From: Pholis gunnellus | Lineage: Eukaryota; Chordata; Actinopteri; Perciformes; Pholidae | DNA: 64,000 bases | Direction of reading: 5' to 3' | NCBI GenBank assembly: GCA_910591455.2 | Contig: OU342816.1 | Location: forward strand, 9,898,638 to 9,962,637 | Shown here: piece by piece, positions 13,801 through 25,897 of the stretch | How positions within the stretch are numbered: the first letter of the stretch is position 1 | Layout: every line of letters starts with the position of its first letter | Position numbers and translations under genes: made by a program | The notes under the pieces: model-generated | What the model was told of the DNA's origin: nothing | The model's database searches: none | Seen by the model: only the letters and a program-made list of their open reading frames with translations

Positions 13801-15544
13801 GATACAAACATTTGTTATTACTCCAGAGCATTTCAAAGACAAAACGTCCACATTTTATAAAAAGATATATTTAGAAATTTCAAAAATGTACTAAATCTTT
13901 TATATCTAATACAATTGTCTGCTTAAATCAATATTTGTTGGCATTTGACCTTTCCAAAACAACATTTTCACTGCGGTCAAAAACCTGTAAAAAAAAATAC
14001 TAACTGATTTAACCCGGTGATCCGATCACTTTATATATATGTTGAATCTGTTCTGAGATTTTTTAGGGTGATGACATCATATTTCAAGCTTGACATCTAA
14101 TTTCAAGCTTCTTTCAAAAACCTTGATAAATGCTTTGAATCTAAAAAAAATATGTATTATCAAAATCATTTGTTAGATACAGCCCTAAAAATGATATTAT
14201 GACTTTCATACAGAAATCTCTCCTTGTGTTGTACTGTAGCATCTGTTTGTGTGTGGGAGGTTTCCGCCTCTCTGATACTTCAATATTTATTAAAGTAGTT
14301 TACAGTAATATTGTTCTAAAACATGCTGCTACAAATCGTCTCTATCTAATGTTACTGGCTCACCTGGTTTACAAATCAAGTGCCTCCTGCACAGCCGTAA
14401 CAGTAGCCAGAACACATTTGTGACACTGAATACCTGTAGTCAGTGTTTTCAGGGGTCGATGAATAGAAGGAAAAGGAAAGCTTCTAGCCAAACACACAGC
14501 AACACATGCATGCCCACACAAATGTGCAGCGTGGTGCATTGGGAAGTTCGGGCTTATTGTGTGATGCACTGTGATGTTGGGGGTGGACATTTAACAGATG
14601 GCGCCAGCTATCTCCCGGGATAGTAATGTTCAATTATCTGTGTCCAATTTACACTTTTGTAATGGGTGAGAAAGACAAGGAGAGAGGAAAGGGAGAGAGA
14701 GGTGGTTTAAATGAAAGCTCGGATAGACAGGAACCATGCTGGTGGTGTAACAATGACTGGAATATGAACTTATTTGTCTTATAATAAGCTATGTTATGCT
14801 GCAGAGGCTGCATCACAGTTTAGCACAGCTGTGTCCACCTCCCCCCTTCACCTCCCCCTTTTTCCTTACACAGCTCCCGTGGGCTTGTGCCTGTGGATAG
14901 CTCTAATAGGAGCATGTTGAGGTCAACTTTAATTTGATGGGGGGGAAAAGCAAACAAGTTACCATTTCATTTATTTATTTTGTTCAATTGTAACACTCCA
15001 AAGGAATTAGTTCCTGTTCAATTTGTTCAAAATGACCGAGATAAGTTCAAATTTGTCTTTGGTAATTGGACATGGTTTTTCTTTTGTTCTTCTGTAAATA
15101 TAAGCTGAGGCATGAAATGGAATTTATTCATGTTTTCCAGCCTTTGAAAAGGTAACAGGGTGAGGCGATGTGTGTGTCAGTGCCTTGATATTTTTATTTT
15201 TTTATTTTATCTGTTTTGAAAGCACAAATATGTTGGTCTTTCTTCTGCCCATGTGTAACATTTGTTTGTGTCACAAGTGGCCTTTATACATTCATAATAT
15301 CTTTGATGAAGACCTGTTTCAGAATATAAATGCATTCAAGTGTCTTTAATTCTGTAAATCCAGTGAAACCATTTGTATCCTTACTGAGCTGAATCAATAA
15401 GACATTTTCCAACATCAAAAAACACTTCTACTAAATATAACAGGTGTTTTCCAACAGATTAATCTAAATAGAAAAATTAACATGTCTAGGGAATTACTCC
15501 TTTTTTTTTTTTAATTAATTTTGTCTAATTGTTTGGGTGGTTGA

Positions 15545-15680
15545 AAAACAAATGCAACATTTAACCAGGCAGGTCACTTACAAAACAAACTCCCATTACA
15601 AGGACAACCCGGCATGACTCCTGCCAGGCTAGCCCGGCAGGAGGCAAGCACACCCACACGATCACACAAAACAGGGCAAA
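15545..15680. repeat. Probable degraded interspersed repeat
   Basis: The segment begins TTTAACCAGGCAGGTCAC and later has CATTACAAGGACAACC. This resembles, from memory, a dispersed fish repeat of the form TTTAACCAGG...AGTCCTGGCC. A local GC-rich block with paired CCTGCCAGGC/GCCCGGCAGG follows. The match is weak and the family was not identified. Confidence 0.3.
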
Positions 15681-17909
15681 ACAGATGGAGTGGGAGGAGG
15701 AAAGGGAAAGAAAACCTTGCAAAGCACCGACTTACATCAGTCATGTAAACCAATAGACGGGTAAAAGAAAACGAATAGAATCACTGCAATTAGTAAATGT
15801 GCAGAAAGTATTAATGATATACATTTGTTTTTAAGGGGGACACATTTGCCACTTTGAGTTTGAATGAATCAAATATTACACTTAACGCTGAACTTGCCAA
15901 TAGTCGGGTATTGTTGTTTACATCAATACTCCACCTACTCCAGAGGGCTGGCTCACAGCTGCTCTACATTAGACAAATCACTGGTGAACATAATTCTTGC
16001 AAGTGACAGCTTTCCCTGCGGAATAACACTGTTAAAATAGAAAAAACATGACAACATCCTGCACTGATCTATGTACTGGCAGCACATATACCAATGCCAG
16101 ATTGATGGGTGGTTAAAAAATAATATCTGTTGATAGTTCTTCAGAAAAGTAGGAAGGGAGGACTATAAACAACATAGCTGAACAAAATAGTACTTGTCAG
16201 ATTGTTTGAAGCTATTATTGAGGATGTACTGGAGAAGCAAAAGACGTCAGACCAGAGGATCTGTGCAGGAGGCCTCGCTGACCTGGTTAGCTGGAGTTTG
16301 TTTAAATCCCACGGGAAACCTGTGTGTTGCACTGCTCCTCACCTCACCACAGCAGTTTCATTAGAAACTCTACTGCACTTCCCTGTCTCTCTCGTGTGTG
16401 TGTGTGTATTGATACATTTTGTGTATTTATGTGAATCACCCACACACACTTGCTTGGGTTTTACTTAAGAGAGACTGTATGAATAATGCAAGCTTTTGAA
16501 GTGGAATGAATGCTTTAACGCAGACACAGGCCACGGACAAACATGCAAGGTTAGCCACTTTACGCTACCTCATCTCCCCCTGTTGTCTTTTTTTTCTTCT
16601 ACTTGCTCCACTGGTCCGCCCATGGATAGAACAGCACATGGCGTACTGTTGATTGTTTAAATAAAAAACACACTCACTATAAACGCCATTGAAGAAGAAC
16701 GCTGCGGGTGCAGGGATGAAAAGGAAGAGAATGCAAGAAAAAGGAGAGAAAGCTCTAGTCGTGGACTTGAAGGAAAGATAAATCCACATGTGTCTTTGAG
16801 CCCTTTCTTCTTCCCTTTATCCTTCATAGCTGCGGTCTCCAGTGAACTGCTGCCCACTGAGACAGGCTGCGGCCCTGATGCCCTCGAGATTGCCTATTGC
16901 CATCATTAGAAAAGACCACTTGCACTGCAGCGGTCCACACACACACAGTGTTTTGCCTCTAAACGAACTCAGGAAAATCTTAACACTCACACACGCACGC
17001 ACATGCATGCAACATTCATTAGGGCTGCAAAGCCCCACAGGTCCAGAGCTTTCAGCCCTTCCTGTCGGACGTCTATTCTCCTCTTGACCCGCTGGAAATC
17101 CACAGAAACCCAAAGCCCTAAATAGAATGGGATATAAAGGTGATGGTTTGGAAATGGGAGGTAACAGCCCGGCGATGACTGAGGCAGTAACAATCACAGG
17201 GAGCTTGCGCTGTTTGATGCCAAATGGTCCCTCGAGGGTGAAGCTCTACCGGTCAGCTCCCTATAGAGACACAGTGAACACTTTGCCAATTTACCATTAT
17301 TCCAGCCTTTGTAATGCAACACAGCACCAACATGCCTTTGTTCACTGACCTTTGAATAATTCAGCTTGAGCAAAATGCTATGACACATTTTTGATCAAAG
17401 TCTCACTATCAAGGGGAGGAGGCATTTTCCAGGCGCCGTGTTCCTCTCCACCGATGATAAAAGCTTCCCATCTCAACACGATCTCAGACTAACGGTAAGG
17501 ATAAAGCCACATAATAGAAAAACCCTCAGAAATATATGACAATTTATATGTTGGAATAAAAAGCTAATGCTGAGAAAGGTATTGCTGCCACATATTCCCT
17601 TGCCCTGTAGGGATTTGACCTCTGCACAGGGTGAACGTATTATCTGGAGGTTTTCCTTGGAAATCTCCTGTCCCTTCACCCTGTGATGAATGGCTGTAGA
17701 TTACAGGTTGGTGACCAGGTATACACATCCACTTCAAAGATTTGTCTAGAGGAAGCCATTTGTTACCCCCAAGGCATCTATCACAATATAACTTCACCTT
17801 CTAAAACTATTCATTTGAAGAAGCAGTGGAAACAAAAAGCATCCGCTGAGTTATAGGCTGTAGCCGGACTGTCCATCATCTAACGGCAGTACCTGTTTGA
17901 CATTGTGCG

Positions 17910-17911
<2 letters not shown>

Positions 17912-17959
<48 letters not shown>
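17912..17959. repeat. (GT)n microsatellite
   Basis: About 48 bp of uninterrupted GT repeat on the plus strand, which would be UG repeats in a cadm2 transcript. Confidence 0.97.
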
Positions 17960-17962
<3 letters not shown>

Positions 17963-18768
17963 CAAACGTGTGCGCAAGTCTATGCATTTGTGTGTGTCCA
18001 TCATCCTATGGCAATTCCTGGTCTGACTTTTCTTGTTGGGGAGATTCATGATTTCGATATCCCCCGGGTGTTTTGTGGGAATTGAAATGTGCTTCTAGCT
18101 CAGAGGGATTTCTTTAATGCTTTAAATGGCAACATTTTATGGGATGTGTGGGTGTGTGTATGCCGATGCGCATGCACGTGTCCATATTTGTTTATGTGGT
18201 CAAAGGGCAGTTTTCATGAGATGACCATAGTCAAACCCACAATTTTATTATCTTCTTTCCTCTTGTCTGATCCTTATTCATCTCCGCCTCTCTCTCTTTT
18301 ATACCATCCTCTGCACTATGATGGATAAAAACGATGCATACTATATTACCCACAGTAATATGATAAGAGTGGATTTAAGATTTCTGCGATAGTTGCAGTC
18401 CAGAGGGTGTCTTAGATGGATTAATGAGATGAGTTTGGTGCTCCTGTCATGTCAGTTTTTAAGAACATACTCATCAAGAATTCATCATATGCCCAGTGGA
18501 AAAAAGTAAAATGTTAAGTATTAGCTGATGAGTTGAGACTCTGCTTCAAAAATGGAGAATGCTTAATAGCCCCAAGGGTCATAATTTATGTTGACTCTCC
18601 TTTTTATTTCACAGGCATGCTTGTAGCATGGGACAAACCCATGGCGCTGTGCTTTTTTTTAGAGGGTTTCTATACCTAATGAAGATGGCTGCTACTGCAG
18701 AAATAACTTACATTTAAGAAGCCTTCTGGGATGCCAAATCTTTGATGTTTAAAAACTCAAAGCTCATT

Positions 18769-19018
18769 CCAGTGCTGTAGTCGAGACCAACTTGACCGGG
18801 TCAACTCGAGTCTGTTTCAAGACGAGGTCCAATGGTGGTGGAGAAGTCAAGACCAGAGCGAATCGAGTCCGGTTCATGACCATAATAGGCAATAATGTCT
18901 TGTCATTGCTAATCCTATGCTCTGCTGTGCCCTTGATAACAGCTCTTTTCAGTGAATGCAGGCAGAATGCATAATAGATCGGGTTTAAATAAAACGGTCT
19001 TGAGTGCTACAGCCCTGG
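18769..19018. mobile_element. Small DNA-transposon-like element with inverted termini
   Basis: The left end reads CCAGTGCTGTAGTCGAGACC (18769-18788). The right end (18996-19018) is its reverse complement with a 3-bp insertion and a few mismatches: GGTCTTGA, then CTACAG, then CCCTGG. The left third repeats variants of TCGAGTC/TCAAGAC, as in a dispersed fish repeat I recognise by pattern only. At about 250 bp with no ORF it is non-autonomous. No clean target-site duplication was found. Confidence 0.55.
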
Positions 19019-19970
19019 CCCCAATCCATTCAAATCCAAGCTCACCATTTGTCAAGCAAAAGCAGTTAATTAACATGATCTATGAATCTGTTCTAACTGT
19101 GGGGATAAGGATCAGTAAAGGATTATGTGCAGTACACAATGCATAGCACCACATGTTCCTGATGAGGTCGGCAGTGTGCGCGGGAGGGCGTGATGCTGTA
19201 TTTGCTGCGTGGGTGTGCAATCTGTGAAAAACCTGGGAGGTATGCAATTTGGTAGAACTACATGTTTTGATATATACGCGGTGTCTGCTGTGTGAGTGTG
19301 CATGCCCACGAATATGTGTAGCTGTAGTGAGCAGTGTACACATAGTGTGTGTTTTTGTGTAGCTGTGCTTTGACCTTTCCTACAGCACAGCTGTGAAGTC
19401 AAGTGACAGAGGAGCTGTAAACCAAAATGTCCTGACATTAAAACCACCAGGCTACTGTCACTGAGCCCTCTTCCTAATGCAATAACTGTGGATTGTATTG
19501 TTTCTGAAATGTTTTCTTTGCTAAAACTTGCTGTTATGTCATGGACCACTGAATTACCAAAGGCAAAGACAGGAAAAGCACCGTTGCTGCCAATTAACTG
19601 GGTGTGCTTCTCTGTACCAGATCTACAGCAACATAAAGAACAAAGTTCTGAGTGTTGGCAGTGCTTCAGGTGTGGTGCCCCCATGTGTTCACTGTGTTTT
19701 TAGCTGGAGGCCATTGATAATCAGCAATAAACTGTGAATCCCTTGAGACGTTATATGTGTGTACAAATTCACGATGACCGGCACAGTCTTGAGTTTCATT
19801 CAGTATTCTTAAACATCCCCAGACCCTAAATATCCTCATCAAAGTAAAGAAACCAATCAGAGTCCCTATTAACACAAATCTAGCGAGGGGGGGGGCATTG
19901 TCTTACGATGCTGACACGTTGTTAACTTTATTTGAACAAAATGGCTACTTTTATAATGATTAGTATAGAC

Positions 19971-20864
19971 CCTATAGCAGGGGGTATTCAATTATAATTC
20001 AACGAGTTCGAGAGAATTTCCTTATGCAAATGTCCGGAACATCACAATAATGTCTAACTTGCGCTCTGATTTAGTGTCATGTATGTTGAAGGAGCCTCGC
20101 AGTTGTATATCAACCTTTGTGTGTAGTCAACAACTGACTGTCAAATCAAATAAAGAAAGTGAAAATGTAATAATACCTCAACAATATTTATTATCAGCTG
20201 TATGACTTATATATAATACATACTCTAATAATGAATACATGTTCTCTCGTTTCAAGTAAAATCAGGGCTGCATTTAAGAAAAATACTGAACAGAAAGCTT
20301 TTGAAAAATGTAAAATAAAGTACTTCATTTTAGAAAAAATGAATTGAACTAAATTGTCCTGCAGCTTTAAATTCACTCAGATATGAGTGGGTACGTTTGC
20401 TTTGTCACGTAGTGGTGCTTCACATCGCCGCTTTTAATAATCGTCACGGGCTCTGAACAGATGAGACATACTGGTTTTAAACTACCCGTGGAGAGTCTGT
20501 CCATTATCGGTTGAAGACTCTGGTCTCGTTGTCCACATTTCTCTTTTTAGAGAACGCTTTGAAGAATAACTTCTGTGACTCACATACTTCTCCGACTATT
20601 CGGTCTATTGCCCCCGTTTCTCCAGTGTGTGTTTGATCTCACTCAAGCCGCGATGCATATCGAAATACATACATTTGATTGGCCGAGTAGCATCACGTGA
20701 TATGTTTAACAACGCATGCAATTGGTCGGTTCGTTTCCTGGACAGCGGAACGAGTCCTGTAAAGGCTAGAAAAGCTGCGCCGGTTAAAATAGAAGCGCTC
20801 CGTCAACATTTGAGAATTATCTATCGGTTGTAGGTCCGCCTATTAGTCACCCGTGCTCTACACT
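19971..20864. mobile_element. Probable degraded hAT-like non-autonomous element
   Basis: The left end, CCTATAGCAGGGGGTATTCA, is partly mirrored by the right end near 20841-20864 (ACCCGTGCTCTAC on the plus strand). The left subterminal block with TCAACGAG and GTCCGGAAC resembles a fish hAT-type repeat remembered by pattern. So does the right block with ATTGGCCGAGTAGCATCACG and GGCTAGAAAAGCTG. The terminal match is imperfect and no target duplication is clear. The internal ORF of 68 codons shows no transposase motif. Confidence 0.35.
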
Positions 20865-23408
20865 GTTGACACGTGAGTTGCAAACAGAAAAATAAAAATA
20901 AAAGTGGGCTCCAGATTGCCTGGTGTCATTCAAACATGGTCTGGTGATGGTGATACACCAGATTTTCATCATGAACAAAAAAATGTGGAAGCTGTTCACT
21001 CTGAAACTCTAAACACTGCTGTAGACCATCTTTGGTGTTGATGAAACAAATGTCAGTGTGTATGCGTTATCAGCACGTGTGCCTCTGTGCGTGTGTGTGT
21101 GTGTTTTATTGGTATTCGGCTTATGAGCAGATGATTGTACCACGGGCAGGGTGTGTATGTGTAATCATGTTAAGAAGTGGAAATCAAATATGCTAGATTA
21201 AATGACAAAACAAACAGATGTGTGCCTCCCTGTAATGTGAGAAAACAAGGACGAGGTAGACAGATCTAATAAAGCGGGCAGTATGGTGGCAATAAGCTGA
21301 GTTAAGTAAGCTTGATTCCATCTATTAGCACTGTTTACCATCTCCTTTATTACCCTGAGATGAATTGCGGCCCTTAGCAAAAGCTGTTCTAAATCAAATA
21401 AGATTCAAACACATTTGCTTGTATTCATTCTGAGCTATATTTACGCTGATGATTCTCTTGAAATCAAAACAGTCACTATTGTGTGAATTCGTGTCACAAT
21501 GTATATTTTCCTCAATGTTGTTATGCTGTTGCGTACGAGTGGGTCGATGGCTCCATGTACAGCCACGTCGTAGGGTGACAAAGAGGGTGTTAAGGTTTTA
21601 CAGCAATCTGCTCACCGGTGGAATATTGGTTGTATTCCAAAGGCCTGGAGTACATCAAACATATTGCAAAACAGCTGCTTCTGTACGGCGGATAAGCTAA
21701 ACTCTCCATCATGCCATGTGACAGCTCGGAGAGCCATGCTGCACACATCGATCTCCATAGGCTTTTCACTGCATGTCAGACTCTGAATATATCTGCCACT
21801 GTGAAAGAAGGTAGCCCGAGGGGGGGAAGGAACTACAGAAGGGGAGAGAAGGATACGGGAAAGGAAAGGGTTAAAAGGGGGGGGGGGGCCGAGTGAATAT
21901 GAAAAGCCAGGGGAGACAAACTCCCGAATGAGCATAAGTTGAAGGGAGAAGAACAGAGAGGGAAAAGAAGAGGAAAACAGGAAGGATGTTGGAATTGAAC
22001 ACATGTCTTCCCTGGAGACTTATACCCTTAGGGAATACTATGATCACTGCTGTGTGCGTGCGTGTGTGTGTGTCTGTGCGTGTGTGTGTCACAGTAGGTG
22101 GTGTCTGTATGAACTATCACACAGTTTATTTATGATGGCACCCCGCTGACAGAGACAGAGAACAACCCGAGTTGTACCGATCCACCACCACATACAGTCA
22201 CTCACTTTTCACTGTCTTGGATAACATCTGTGTGTGTTTCCATACTGTACACACACAATACTTTGACCAATAGCTCCAAGTAAGGCCTTCATGTTCATAC
22301 GACAATTATTCCTCAAAATGAAATTGAGAAATAATCAAACAAAACTCTGAATGTTTGTCTCAAATGTAGGGTAATTAATCAGCAGGTATTTGTGATGATA
22401 AAATAGATTCTATCAAATGTATACGAGAAGTGTCTTTAGGTGGGAATGTCCTTACGTTTCTATAATGTAGAGTAGATCTGATGGATTTTTTAACCGGCGG
22501 GAACAATCAGACTTCTGTAAAGCTCAGTGGGCTTCCACCTGCAGGTAACCGGTTAGTAAAAACCTGGAGCTATGTAGCGTAGTTCCAGTGTTTTTGACCA
22601 CTCGGGAGCAGAGAGATTCCAATTTAAACAGCAAGTAAGACTAATACAATGTTGGAAAACAACTGCTTGATTGCACAGCCAACAGAGCAACTTTCACCAC
22701 CTGATTGTACAGTAAATCCAATATTGCTGCCGTTGTACTCCTGATGTGGTCCCATGTTTGGTCCACCAACCACAGTTATTGGAACAGCGGTCCAATGAAC
22801 CAATAGATTAAAAAAGAAAAATACAGTGGTCTTTGTATGGTCAGTGCTAGGTGCTTGACTTTGACATTGTAGAAAGTATTTTTTTAATTGAAAATATAGC
22901 TTGATAGCGCTTTAAATGCATTAAAAAATCCCATATATTATTGAATTTATTTTAATGTTCATTAAAAAATATATATATCTATTGCTTGCTCATCATAGAA
23001 AAATGGAAACAATATTTTCAAATAACACTTTACTGGACATGAGACAATCGGAAAGGAGGAATCAGAAGAGAATGCATCAGGTTGAACTAATGCATTCTGG
23101 AAGAATAGCTGAGTTTGATCCCATTCAGGTTCCAGCTTCTTAGGTATCTTTAGTGCATTCTGTCCAAACAGGAGAATGGAGAGCATGTGAGAGGTGGCCA
23201 TTGTGTTATCTATTTGGAATACTCTGCTCATGAAATGGTAAAATGGGGGAATGAGAGAGTGGAATGAAAAGTGTTTTGTTCAATTTCAGCTTGCCAGGAC
23301 TTACCAAACTGTTGTGTTGGTTGCCTGGAAACTGTAATACGCGGATAGTGCACATAGGAAGACTCCCACCTCTTTTCTTCGCTGCTTGTGTTCTTGCTTT
23401 CTATAGGC

Positions 23409-23435
23409 ATATATATATATATATATATATATATA
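23409..23435. repeat. (AT)n microsatellite
   Basis: About 27 bp of uninterrupted AT repeat. Confidence 0.95.
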
Positions 23436-23733
23436 GATTTATATAATAGTTGTCTAGCTATATAATGTGGGTTTTTTTTCTCCCATATTTCGTTTTTTTT
23501 TTTTTATGGGAATTGACTTCACAGAGCCACTCCTGTGACAGGGAACTCATACATTGACAGCAGGGATGAAAGGCAGGAATAGAGCGAGGTCAGACTTTGC
23601 TGAGAGGATATTTCACAAAGCCATCAGTCTCATGTAGAAGGCAGTGTTGGTAGACACCCGCTGGCCCCTTTCTCTGTCTGACCCTCTCACCCTTGACTAG
23701 TGAAACAGCAGCAAGGTGGGACATTGTCACCGG

Positions 23734-23869
<136 letters not shown>

Positions 23870-25870
23870 ATGGCTTTCTAACAGAGGATTAGTGGAGCTT
23901 TTTAGAGTTGTTTTCCCACTTCGTTCCTCTCCAATTTGCTCCATTAGATGACGTAGACATGTCGATCGGCGATGAAAGATAGATGCAACTACTTTGTAGT
24001 ATTATTTTCCTTTTTTAAACACAGCTGGTCTATTTGCCTCTCAACTCCGTACAAAGTCCTGCTGATCGCCTGCTGCATGTCGGTCATGCTCAAGATCGGT
24101 TTTGAATCCTTTCAAATCTCACAATTCCTTCAGTCTTTTAAATGACCGATCAAGGTTAACCTGAAAATAGAATTCTCAAATAAATAAATGAGCTTCTTTT
24201 TAACATATTACTCATTGGGAAACTTTGCCTGTGAAAATCTAAACCAAGGCTCCTCGGGTCTGTGTGGCGTGAATTGTTTTGTCTTATTTTGTGGGGAATC
24301 GGACTGTGTGACCGGCATTAAGAAGAACTATAGAGAAACAGACAATCTCGTTGCTGATCGTCTCATTTGCTCATGTCGGTCATATAGAGGCATCGGCATT
24401 CAATTTGGACTGTTTCAGAACCAGTTTAAAACCTGCTAGTACTAGCTTTGAGTTAAGTGTAAATTCACTATAAGATCACAGGAAATGATCAGTCTCTCTC
24501 GCTCTCTTTCACTTCCTCGCTCTATCTCTCTTGCACCTTGGCGATCTGTGAAATAGTGCTAACAAAACATAATCATCTCCATCAGCCGCTGAAAATTGGC
24601 TGTCATGATTTGATGGCTCTCAGATATAAACAAAACAATATGGATGTGAGAGTCAAAAGACTGTCCAGCAGCTGGCTTGTATTTCTTGCCGTTCTTCCGG
24701 ATTGCTTTCCGCTCCCTCTCTGACAATGAATTTCAACCTATGTACAGTATGTTTTTCAGCCAAAATAGGAAATTATATATATATGTTATGTACAGGGAGA
24801 GTGATTTATTAATCTGTAATCGAAAAGAAAGCACTATTTTTTTTATAACCTGCAGACCCGGCACCTGCGGTTATATTCTCTTCATTCTTCCCCTCTCATT
24901 CTTTATCAGGCACTGTCTCCTAGAGCTGTACAGGTTTATCAGGCTCACTGGAGGCATTCCAATAGATCCATCAATTTAGCAAAGCAGTGTGTGTGAAGCA
25001 TAGGAGTCATTCCCTCGGGATACACACGCAAATACAGACGCGCGCGCGCTAATAGACAATCTATGTTGTTTATTTGTCTTTCTTCTGTGTTTTTACCAGC
25101 AGGAGGTCTCTGAGGTGACGCTCTTGTTGTTGGTTAGGTTGTCTGTCATGTGCTTCCCTTTTGTTTTTGCACGTGGCTATATGTCGGCCTATATGGTTTT
25201 CACTAAGCTGTGCGTTGAACCTTCCCATATCATCATATTCCCATAACAGTCCTGTCTGTGCTTCCCCTCTGTGATTACAGTGCTGTCAATCACAACCTAA
25301 TATGACGGTGCACCAGGGTGTGCATGAGCACACACACACACACACAGAGACTCTCTGTTTGTCCACATAAAATTGGAGCCATACAGGCATCAGCTGAGAA
25401 CGAGATAATCAACTGTAAAATGTTCATAAAGTCTGTCATTTCCCCCCCAAAAAAATCAAATGAAGCACATCATTCACTAATCAACAACATGATACCTACA
25501 GTATGCCCATATCCTTATGGGCCTTGTAAGCTCATTAGAAAGCAACAAGCTTCCCTGCATGATCCACATGATGTGATGCGACTAATTGAAAGGTGCCACA
25601 CTGTAAGATCTCAATTTGCTGATGAGCTAAATCGGGACATTCTCTTTCAGGGGTTGAGGAATGGGAGGGTTTCAGCACTCGTGATTGACATTGACGATAA
25701 AGACAATGCTGTTTCTGCATATACGCGACAGATACAGGCACACGCCGTTCTTCCCGCACTTATCTAATCAGTTGCTTTGTCTTCTGTCTTTTCTTTCCCC
25801 TCTCTTGTTTTCTGGCGTCTGCCTCTCTTGCTGTCCATCCAACACCCTCTTGTCTGCTTGGGTACTTCAG

Positions 25871-25897
25871 TGATGGCTTCAAAAGGCAAAGCTCGAG
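25871..25897 (+). CDS. cadm2: cadm2 microexon (27 nt), juxta-Ig1 insert
   Basis: This 27-nt exon has a strong acceptor: a pyrimidine-rich tract from about 25771, then TACTTCAG. It also has a consensus donor, GAG|GTGAGT. It enters and leaves in phase 1. With an upstream G it reads V-M-A-S-K-G-K-A-R, then G completed by the next exon. This aligns residue for residue with the short basic insert I recall between the signal peptide and first Ig domain in a mammalian CADM2 isoform (AAASKNKVK), which is also nine residues. Its length is a multiple of three, so skipping it keeps the frame. It is likely an alternatively spliced extracellular spacer at the N-terminus of Ig1. It is far too short to be found by ORF scanning. 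Expression and splicing cannot be judged from sequence. Confidence 0.85.

Noticed and set aside
14199..14275. Possible cadm2 signal-peptide exon: ATG followed by a hydrophobic stretch (KSLLVLYCSICLCV) and a GAG|GT at phase 1
   Set aside because: The donor would be GTTTCC, far from consensus. The resemblance to the mammalian CADM2 signal peptide is no better than any hydrophobic run, and no promoter or conserved surroundings are visible.
19112..19684. 190-codon minus-strand ORF
   Set aside because: Although long, it is His/Thr/Cys-rich from TG-rich DNA and overlaps no recognisable domain, so it is likely chance.
20400..20850. Promoter/CpG-island-like region with CACGTG and ATTGG motifs
   Set aside because: It is probably internal to a degraded hAT-like element; no core promoter or first exon could be supported.
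25318..25767. 149-codon ORF just upstream of the microexon
   Set aside because: It begins in a CA repeat and ends before the splice acceptor tract, with no motif, so it is probably intronic chance.
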